From Deltaproteobacteria bacterium (GTDB taxonomy: Bacteria; Desulfobacterota; DSM-4660; Desulfatiglandales; HGW-15), in contig JAIPEI010000078.1 of the NCBI GenBank assembly GCA_021737245.1, positions 1 through 11,246 of the forward strand: DNA of 11,246 bases. The letters run 5' to 3'. The position numbers and the translations under genes are program-made. The number at the start of each line of letters is the position of its first letter. Positions within the stretch are counted from its first letter, which is position 1. Below the pieces are notes generated by a model that saw nothing but the letters and a program-made list of their open reading frames with translations, searched no databases and was not told the origin of the DNA. Shown here in pieces: positions 6,416 through 11,246 of the stretch.

Positions 6416-6443
6416 TTGTATCCTATCGAATTGGTATTATATT
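6416..6443 (+). promoter_or_regulatory. Weak sigma-70-like promoter candidate ahead of the Arg-rich gene and kinase operon
   Basis: TTGTAT (6416-6421) and TATATT (6438-6443) are separated by 16 bp in the AT-richest part of the 112-bp gap before the Arg-rich gene. The -10 match is fair and the -35 match is poor, so this is only a candidate. Confidence 0.3.
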
Positions 6444-6501
6444 GGTCCGAGGCAGAGCACGGAAAAGCAGTGCGTCAAGCCCCGGGTAAGGAAGGTGCGG
6501 G

Positions 6502-6702
6502 ATGGAGGACAGGAGAAGAGCCGAATTCGACCGCCGAAGCGGCAGGGATCGGCGACAGGTGTACAGGCTGGGCCTCTTCATCGATGATCGTGTCGAGCGC
6601 AGGAGTTGGAAGGAGCGAAGACGGCACGGAGATCGTAGAAGGGTTCGGAGAAGCACCTGCAGGCTCGATCGTCCCGGATTTCTGGCGCCGGAGGACTCGT
6701 AA
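6502..6702 (+). CDS. Arginine-rich (D/E)RR-repeat small protein (66 aa)
   Basis: A very basic small protein made largely of repeated acid-Arg-Arg units: EDRRRAEFDRRSGRDRRQ at the start, VERRSWKERRRHGDRRR in the middle, around a short hydrophobic core YRLGLFID. I recall similar ERRSGRDRR-type small proteins as common orphans in deltaproteobacteria; no function is known to me. The high Arg content could suit nucleic-acid, phospholipid or acidic-partner binding. GAAGG lies six bases before the ATG. It precedes the sensor kinase by 63 bp, probably in the same transcript. Only the first 48 residues carry the motif. The GC-rich DNA can make Arg-rich spurious frames, but the paired repeat units and ribosome-binding site favour a real gene. 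Confidence 0.65.
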   Translation: MEDRRRAEFDRRSGRDRRQVYRLGLFIDDRVERRSWKERRRHGDRRRVRRSTCRLDRPGFLAPEDS

Positions 6703-6714
6703 TCGAGCGTCGGA

Positions 6715-6736
6715 CCGGTTTTGTTCCTCCGGTTTT
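6715..6736 (+). repeat. Direct repeat of CCGGTTTT, 14-bp period
   Basis: CCGGTTTT occurs at 6715-6722 and 6729-6736, in the 63-bp gap between the Arg-rich gene and the kinase ATG. TTCCG (6735-6739) and CGGAA (6747-6751) form a small dyad beside it. It may be a protein-binding site or chance. Confidence 0.35.
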
Positions 6737-6765
6737 CCGAACGGCGCGGAATCAGGACATCGACC

Positions 6766-8226
6766 ATGCGATGGACCATTCTGAGAAGGCTGCTTCTGGG
6801 GCACGCCGCGATCATTCTGTTGGTGGTGGCCACCGGGGGCTACGTCACCACGAAGCTGAATCAACTGAACCGGATCACCCGGGAGACGGCGACGTCGGAT
6901 GTGGAAGCCGTGCGGCAGATCGAACGGATGGTGGACACCCTGTTCGCCCAGGCCGGTTTCGGCAGAAAATACCTGATATCGGGCGATTCGGACTACCTCC
7001 AGCAGTACAAGGAGAAGGCGGAGCAGTTCGAGCAGCGGCTGGAGGCCATGGAGGCCCGCCTGGGCAGCTCGGAGAAGCAGGAGTTGCATGTCCGGGCGAG
7101 GCGCGCCTACGACGCCTACACCGGCATCTTCAGCGAAGAGCTGACGCTTCTGGGCGATGGCGGCGGATACTCGAGAGAAGACTTCCTGGAGAAGAAAACC
7201 CAGAGGATCAGCGAGGTCGGCCGAAGCCTGAACGAGCTCGCCCGTGTTTTCCGCAGAGAGCGGGACGAGAAGATCGCCACTTCCTACAGGATCAGCTACC
7301 GGGTGTTCCGGGCGTCCACCGTCATCATCGGTCTGACCATTTTCCTGGCGCTACTGATCTCCTTTCTGAACACCCGGGGAATCAACCGGCCCATCTCCCT
7401 TCTCAAGCGAAAGACCCGGGATCTCTCCAACGGCCGCTTCCATCGGATCGAAGGCATCCGCTCGCCGCCCGAGATCCGAGCCCTGGCCGAGGATTTCAAC
7501 CGCATGGCAGAGCGGTTGAAGGAGCTGGACCGCTTGAAATCCGATTTCATCAGCCAGGTCTCCCACGAGCTCCGCACCCCGTTGACAGCAATACGCGAGG
7601 CCTCGGGAATGCTTCTTGCGGATAAGGACTGCATTGTCACCGGGAAGCAAAAGGAGCTGCTCGTCATCACGCAGGAGGAGTGCGAGCGCATGATCGACGC
7701 CGTGAACAAGATCCTGGACATCTCCTGCATGGAGTCGGGTATGATGGAGTACCGCTTCGTCCGTGCAAACCCGGGCCCCGTCATCCGCAAGACCGTGCTG
7801 AAGCTGGCGCCCATTGCACAGAAGAAGCGGATCGATCTGGAGATCCTTCCGATTCCAGACCTGCCCGACGTCCTCATGGACGAGGAGAGAATCGAGCAGG
7901 TTCTCGAGAACCTCCTGGGAAACGCTCTCAAGTACACCCCGGAGGGAGGTGGTATCACGGTTCGAGCTGAAGCCCCGAATCGGAGCGGAGGGGGCGTGCG
8001 GATCTCCATCGCGGACACGGGGCCGGGAATCCCCAAAGAAGACCTGGCGACCGTGTTTCACCGGTTCAAGCGGATTGCCTGCGAGCGGGGAGCGCTGGGA
8101 ACGGGGCTGGGCCTCTGGATTGCAAAACGCATCATAGCCGATCACGGAGGGATGATATGGGCGGAAAGCGAGCCCGGAGAGGGAAGTACGTTCTCCTTTA
8201 CCTTGCCTGCGCCGGAATCGTCCTGA
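6766..8226 (+). CDS. glrK: Membrane sensor histidine kinase, GlrK/QseE-like (486 aa)
   Basis: Inner-membrane two-component sensor. TM1 is about residues 8-24. A largely helical periplasmic sensor region (25-180, with RKYLISGDSDYLQQYKEKAEQF) resembles a four-helix bundle. TM2 is about 184-201, HAMP about 202-255. The HisKA motif FISQVSHELRTPLTAI (261-276) has the phospho-acceptor His at 267. The ATPase domain shows N-box ENLLGNALKY (381-390), G1 DTGPGI (417-422) and G2 GTGLGL (445-450). All catalytic boxes are intact. The ATG at 6766 puts a short basic leader before TM1; a TTG at 6721 would add 15 unlikely residues. The ribosome-binding site is weak (AGGA). Gene order kinase-lipoprotein-sigma54 regulator matches enterobacterial glrK-qseG-glrR, which is the basis for the name; the stimulus is unknown. 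Confidence 0.9.
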   Translation: MRWTILRRLLLGHAAIILLVVATGGYVTTKLNQLNRITRETATSDVEAVRQIERMVDTLFAQAGFGRKYLISGDSDYLQQYKEKAEQFEQRLEAMEARLGSSEKQELHVRARRAYDAYTGIFSEELTLLGDGGGYSREDFLEKKTQRISEVGRSLNELARVFRRERDEKIATSYRISYRVFRASTVIIGLTIFLALLISFLNTRGINRPISLLKRKTRDLSNGRFHRIEGIRSPPEIRALAEDFNRMAERLKELDRLKSDFISQVSHELRTPLTAIREASGMLLADKDCIVTGKQKELLVITQEECERMIDAVNKILDISCMESGMMEYRFVRANPGPVIRKTVLKLAPIAQKKRIDLEILPIPDLPDVLMDEERIEQVLENLLGNALKYTPEGGGITVRAEAPNRSGGGVRISIADTGPGIPKEDLATVFHRFKRIACERGALGTGLGLWIAKRIIADHGGMIWAESEPGEGSTFSFTLPAPESS

Positions 8227-8741
8227 CCTGCACGGGGTGCGCCGGCCTCCCGCAAGACTGGGGAGGGGAGGACCCTCTGGCCGAGGCGCGGGAGCGGCTT
8301 GCGGACGGCCGGTACGAGGAAGCCCTGGCAAAGGCGGATTCGGCGCTTCAGACCCATCCAAGCCGTTTCGGGGACAAGGCCCTGTTCCTGAAAGGACTCG
8401 TTTTAATACACACCGCCAACCCGAACGCGGATCTCGAATCGGGTCTGGATGTGTTTCGAACGATCGGCCGGCGTTTTCCGGAGAGCCCCCTGCGGGAGGA
8501 GGCCGATCTCTGGGTTTCCACGGTCCGGGAGATCCTGGACACGAGGAAGAGAGCGGCTGCGGCTTCGGAGCAGGCCCGCGTTCTGAAGGCCCGCCTCGCG
8601 CGGCAGGAGACGGCGTGCCGGCTCCGTGAGAGAAAGGTGCAGCGTCTCCGGGACCGCATCCGGGCCCTGGAGGACCGGATAGAACAGATGAAACGCGTGG
8701 ACATGGAGCTGGAGAAGCAGAAGCAGAAGACCCTGCCGTAA
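8157..8741 (+). CDS. qseG: QseG-like outer-membrane lipoprotein with coiled-coil tail (194 aa)
   Basis: Exported lipoprotein. Residues 1-10 are basic, 11-24 hydrophobic, and a TGC lipobox (LTCTGC, 23-28) places the modified Cys at 28; Ala at +2 suggests outer-membrane sorting. A TPR-like segment follows (ARERLADGRYEEALAKADSAL, 44-64; later FRTIGRRFPESPLREEADLW). Residues 130-192 form a long charged coiled coil ending RIEQMKRVDMELEKQKQK, like the C-terminus of E. coli QseG (LTDIERQLSTRK). QseG is thought to regulate the QseE/GlrK sensor at the envelope. GGAGGG lies five bases before the ATG at 8157, which is inside the kinase gene (70-nt overlap); this start is needed to encode the signal peptide. 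The -3 lipobox residue is Cys rather than Leu, a mild oddity. Confidence 0.85.
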   Translation: MGGKRARRGKYVLLYLACAGIVLTCTGCAGLPQDWGGEDPLAEARERLADGRYEEALAKADSALQTHPSRFGDKALFLKGLVLIHTANPNADLESGLDVFRTIGRRFPESPLREEADLWVSTVREILDTRKRAAAASEQARVLKARLARQETACRLRERKVQRLRDRIRALEDRIEQMKRVDMELEKQKQKTLP

Positions 8742-8765
8742 TATATGGAGGTGTACATCGGGACC

Positions 8766-10187
8766 ATGAGTGATTCCGCTCGAGACAGGCGGGCGCAGCC
8801 GTCCGCGCCGCAGGAGGAAGAGAGAACCGTCACAGACAGGATCCTGGTCGTGGACGACGATCGCAACATCCTGAAGCTGATCGGTATGCGGCTCGAGTCC
8901 GAGGGCTATGAGGTGTACACCGCCCCGGACGGAGAACGGGCCAAGACATTGGCCCGGGAGCATGACTTTGATCTGGCCCTGCTGGACCTGAAGCTTATCG
9001 GGGTGAACGGCATCGATCTCATGGAGGATCTCCACGCCGTACACCCGGACATGTCGGTGATCATCCTCACCGCCCACGGGACCATCCAGAGTGCCGTGGA
9101 TGCCATGAAAAAGGGGGCTTACAGCTACATCACCAAGCCCTTTGATGCACGCGAGCTCTCCTTGCAGATCCGGAACGGCTTGGAGAAGGGGCGGCTCAGC
9201 AGGGAGGTGAAGCGGCTGCGGGGCCTGGTTTCGGAGACTTCCGGCTTCGGGAGGGTCATCGGCAAGAGCGCGGCGATGAAAAGGGTGATGCAGAAGGCGG
9301 CGCAGGCCGCGGAGGCGGACGCAAACGTCTACATCTCGGGGGAGAGCGGAACCGGAAAGGAGCTGATCGCCAAAAGCCTTCATCTGGCGGGTCCGCGGGC
9401 CCAAGGTCCCTTCATCGCCTTGAACTGCGCGGCCATTCCCGAGACCCTGCTGGAGAGCGAGCTCTTCGGTTACGAACGGGGGGCGTTCACAGGAGCGCAT
9501 CGAAACAAGAAAGGCCTGCTCTCCCGGGCCGACCAGGGGAGCTTCTTCCTGGACGAGATCTCCGAGATGCCCTATGCCATGCAGGCCAAGCTGCTGCGGG
9601 TGCTGGACGAAAAGGTCTTTTCCCCGCTGGGCGCGGAAAAGAGCGTGAGCGTGGACACCCGGATCATCGCGGCCTCCAACCGGAACCTGGAAGAGGAGGT
9701 CAGCCGGGGCCGGTTTCGGGAGGACCTGTTCTACCGGATCCACGTGATCGTGATCCATCTGCCTCCGTTGCGGGACAGGCGGGAGGACATCCCCCTCCTG
9801 GCGCAGTTCTTCCTGGACAAGGTGGCGCGAAAGACCGGCAGGGAGATGCGCGGCTTCACCCCGGAGGCCCTCCAGAAGATGATGGCCCACCCCTGGCCAG
9901 GCAACGTGCGCGAGCTCGAGAACACCGTGGAGGCGGCCGTGGTCATGTCCGAGGAGGAGGTGATCAGCGGGGATGTGATCCTTAAGGACATGCCGAGGAC
10001 CGAGGGCGGGCTGAAACCTCTCAAGACGGCCAAGGATCGTTTCGAACGAGACTATTTGGTCCAACTCATCGAGATGACGCAGGGAAACGTCAGCCAGGCG
10101 GCCAAGCTGGCCGGCAAGTACCGGGCCGATTTCTATGAGCTCCTCAGGAAGCACGGCCTGGACCCCGAGGCCTTCCGCAAGAAGTAG
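8766..10187 (+). CDS. glrR: Sigma-54-dependent response regulator, GlrR/QseF-like (473 aa)
   Basis: NtrC-family transcription activator. The receiver domain (24-140) has acidic pocket D30-D31-D32, phospho-acceptor D74 in LALLDLKL, T102 and K124. The AAA+ domain (about 160-390) has Walker A GESGTGKE (192-199), the sigma-54 contact loop GAFTGA (239-244), Walker B FFLDE (260-264) and the RFREDLFYR arginine-finger region (317-325). The C-terminal Fis-type helix-turn-helix (FERDYLVQL...GNVSQAAKLAGKYRADFYELLRKHGLD) closely resembles E. coli GlrR (FELNYL...GNVTHAARMAGRNRTEFYKLLSRHELD), a specific family signature. The start is a choice between ATG 8745, GTG 8751 and ATG 8766. GGAGG at 8747 favours 8766, although the spacing (about 12-14 nt) is long. 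It is the last gene of the kinase-lipoprotein-regulator operon. Confidence 0.94.
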   Translation: MSDSARDRRAQPSAPQEEERTVTDRILVVDDDRNILKLIGMRLESEGYEVYTAPDGERAKTLAREHDFDLALLDLKLIGVNGIDLMEDLHAVHPDMSVIILTAHGTIQSAVDAMKKGAYSYITKPFDARELSLQIRNGLEKGRLSREVKRLRGLVSETSGFGRVIGKSAAMKRVMQKAAQAAEADANVYISGESGTGKELIAKSLHLAGPRAQGPFIALNCAAIPETLLESELFGYERGAFTGAHRNKKGLLSRADQGSFFLDEISEMPYAMQAKLLRVLDEKVFSPLGAEKSVSVDTRIIAASNRNLEEEVSRGRFREDLFYRIHVIVIHLPPLRDRREDIPLLAQFFLDKVARKTGREMRGFTPEALQKMMAHPWPGNVRELENTVEAAVVMSEEEVISGDVILKDMPRTEGGLKPLKTAKDRFERDYLVQLIEMTQGNVSQAAKLAGKYRADFYELLRKHGLDPEAFRKK

Positions 10188-10204
10188 CCGACCCAGGACA
10201 GACG

Positions 10205-10294
10205 GCTTCCCAAAAACCGGCTCAGCCGCCACGGGAAGCGGTATAACCTATTGGAATAACGAGAGTTGATCTTTTCCGGGTTTTTGCGACCCGG
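10205..10294. other. Two GC-rich hairpins after the regulator gene
   Basis: GCTTCCC (10205-10211) pairs with GGGAAGC (10233-10239), enclosing an inner CGGC-TCA-GCCG hairpin (10218-10228). Further on, CCGGGT (10276-10281) pairs with ACCCGG (10289-10294) around a 7-nt loop. Neither is followed by a clear T-run, so they are at best weak or Rho-assisted ends of the regulator operon. No protein-coding gene is supported between 10188 and 10654. Confidence 0.4.
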
Positions 10295-10316
10295 TCAGGC
10301 CCTCTTGTACCCTTTT

Positions 10317-10373
10317 CCCTGGGGAATTTCCCTGGGGTTCCTCAGGAATGTATGGAAACGTCTTCGGTTTCCA
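10317..10373. repeat. Tandem CCCTGGGG repeats and a TGGAAAC dyad, possible upstream activator region
   Basis: CCCTGGGG occurs at 10317-10324 and 10330-10337 (13-bp period) with the dyad GGGAA-T-TTCCC between them. TGGAAAC (10353-10359) and GTTTCCA (10367-10373) form a perfect 7-bp inverted repeat with a 7-nt spacer. They lie about 185-240 bp upstream of the sigma-54 promoter at 10558, within reach of an enhancer-binding protein. They do not match the TGTC-N10-GACA form I recall for E. coli GlrR sites. Confidence 0.4.
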
Positions 10374-10557
10374 CCGTCGGGCTGTAGGAAAAACCCTCCG
10401 GAAAACGCTTCCCGATTTTCTCAGCCGCTCGCGCTTTTGAAGGGAACCCCTCCTTCAACCTTCGTTTGAATTATTTTCCGCCAAGCCCGGTCACACTGGA
10501 TGATCCTCCTTCTCGTGGCCGCACGTCGCGCCGATCTCCTTGAGCGGTTGCTGGGAA

Positions 10558-10573
10558 TGGCATTTCGCTTGCA
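10558..10573 (+). promoter_or_regulatory. Sigma-54 (RpoN) -24/-12 promoter
   Basis: TGGCAT-N5-TTGCA (10558-10573) matches the consensus TGGCAC-N5-TTGCW at all but one position, with exactly 10 nt between the invariant GG (-24) and GC (-12). It points toward the hydrogenase gene. The expected start site is near 10584, giving a leader of about 70 nt before the ATG at 10655. Confidence 0.75.
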
Positions 10574-10599
10574 TAGGCCCCCTGCCAATCGGCGTTGCC

Positions 10600-10643
10600 G
10601 GGGCCGCATCAGCGGACCCCGGGCATCTCAACTCCAATCCGGG
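10600..10643 (+). promoter_or_regulatory. Mutually exclusive leader hairpins overlapping the hydrogenase ribosome-binding site
   Basis: Hairpin 1: GGGGCCGC (10600-10607), loop ATCA, then GCGG (10612-10615), a bulged A and CCCC (10617-10620). Hairpin 2: CCCGG (10618-10622) can pair instead with CCGGG (10639-10643), which includes the first bases of the GGGAGG ribosome-binding site (10641-10646). The shared CCC means only one can form at a time. A translational switch is an inference; GC-rich leaders often contain such complementarity by chance. Confidence 0.35.
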
Positions 10644-10654
10644 AGGATGACGGC

Positions 10655-11246
10655 ATGAAAGGCGTTACCAGAAGAGATTTTCTCAAGTACTGCATCGGCT
10701 CCGCAGCGGCCCTGGGTCTCGACCTGTCCGTCGTGGGAAGGCTTCAAAAGGCGCTGGCGGCGGACGGAGCCGACCTTCCCACGGTACTCTGGCTCAACGG
10801 CGCCAACTGCACCGGCTGCACCGTATCCCTTGCCAACCGGGTCGGCTCCGACGCCCCGACGGACGTCGCCGACCTCCTCGTGAACACCATCAGCCTCGCT
10901 TTCCATCCCAACCTCATGGGAGCGGCCGGCGAATTGGCCGTGAGCGTGCTTCATCAGGCCAGGGAGAATCCGTACATCCTGGCCGTGGACGGCGGCATTC
11001 CAACCGCCTTTGACGGTCACACCTGCATCCTCTGGTCCGAGGAAGGCCGGGAGGTCACCGCCCTGGAAGCCGTGCAGACCCTGGCACCCGATGCCCTGGC
11101 CCCGCTCTGCATCGGTACCTGCCCCAGCTTCGGCGGCATCCCGGGCGGCAGCCCCAACCCTACGGGCATCCGGAGCGTTTCCGAGGCCTCGGGGGTTTCA
11201 GCAATTCACATTCCCGGCTGCCCCGCCCACCCCGACTGGGTCGTGT
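10655..11246 (+). CDS. Periplasmic [NiFe] hydrogenase small subunit, 5' part (197 codons visible)
   Basis: Electron-transfer subunit of an exported uptake-type [NiFe] hydrogenase. The start MKGVTRRDFLKYC carries a Tat twin-arginine motif (R6-R7) and a hydrophobic stretch ending ALAA (33-36), so the folded heterodimer should be exported to the periplasm. Proximal 4Fe-4S cluster ligands are visible: C52 and C55 in NCTGCTVSL, C156 in GTCPSFGGIPGG and C189 in PGCPAHPDW. Other family marks are LAFHPNLMGAAGE and ILAVDGGIPTAFDGHTC. Medial and distal clusters and the large subunit lie beyond the window, so the subtype ([NiFe] or [NiFeSe]) cannot be fixed. GGGAGG lies eight bases before the ATG at 10655; an ATG at 10647 closes after three codons. 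The gene is preceded by a sigma-54 promoter and by the GlrR-like activator operon. Confidence 0.93.
   Translation, partial: MKGVTRRDFLKYCIGSAAALGLDLSVVGRLQKALAADGADLPTVLWLNGANCTGCTVSLANRVGSDAPTDVADLLVNTISLAFHPNLMGAAGELAVSVLHQARENPYILAVDGGIPTAFDGHTCILWSEEGREVTALEAVQTLAPDALAPLCIGTCPSFGGIPGGSPNPTGIRSVSEASGVSAIHIPGCPAHPDWVV

Noticed and set aside
8403..10232. 609-codon open frame on the minus strand opposite the regulator and lipoprotein genes
   Set aside because: It is antisense to genes with intact catalytic motifs, lacks any recognisable domain and reflects GC-rich third positions.
10266..10609. Two 62-67 codon frames in the regulator-hydrogenase spacer
   Set aside because: They lack ribosome-binding sites and conserved features, lie opposite each other in part, and the region fits regulatory DNA better.

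Overview
The window is GC-rich, densely packed bacterial DNA. Its gene content suggests an anaerobic, probably hydrogen-metabolising member of the former Deltaproteobacteria (Desulfobacterota/Syntrophobacterales-like). The indicators are a rubrerythrin, a cytochrome P460-family c-type haem protein, a Tat-exported [NiFe] hydrogenase small subunit, a sigma-54 response regulator and a probable selenocysteine-containing peroxiredoxin-like protein. The taxonomic guess is an inference from these genes, not a search result.

Left block (1-5670, all minus strand, read right to left). A rubrerythrin and a 73-aa acidic protein form a short oxidative-stress operon that ends in a hairpin plus a run of seven U. 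Next come a secreted cytochrome P460-family protein, a 105-aa AF1514-like protein and a 68-aa orphan protein, followed by a GC-rich terminator-like hairpin. Then gap (431 aa, longer than usual), tkt (621 aa, animal-like transketolase) and a peroxiredoxin-like gene are chained by two ATGA stop/start overlaps. The last gene appears to stop at TGA (51-53), but that TGA lies exactly where the family has the first Cys of its W-C-P-[YF]-C active site. The frame continues as P-F-C-N-L-E-L to the window edge, and a hairpin 20 nt downstream has the position and form of a bacterial SECIS. I read it as a selenoprotein truncated by the window edge, not by a stop.

Divergent centre (5671-6765). A 249-bp spacer with overlapping dyads separates rubrerythrin from two 71-aa small proteins on the plus strand. 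A 66-aa protein built of repeated (D/E)RR motifs follows, just ahead of the regulatory operon.

Right block (6766-11246, plus strand). A HAMP histidine kinase, a coiled-coil lipoprotein (its start overlaps the kinase gene by 70 nt) and an NtrC-family response regulator reproduce the order and architecture of the enterobacterial glrK-qseG-glrR (qseE-qseG-qseF) operon. A 467-bp non-coding region follows. It holds repeats, a near-consensus sigma-54 promoter (10558-10573) and a structured leader, and it leads into the small subunit of a periplasmic [NiFe] hydrogenase that runs off the window. The arrangement suggests, but does not prove, that the GlrR-like activator drives the adjacent sigma-54-dependent hydrogenase operon.
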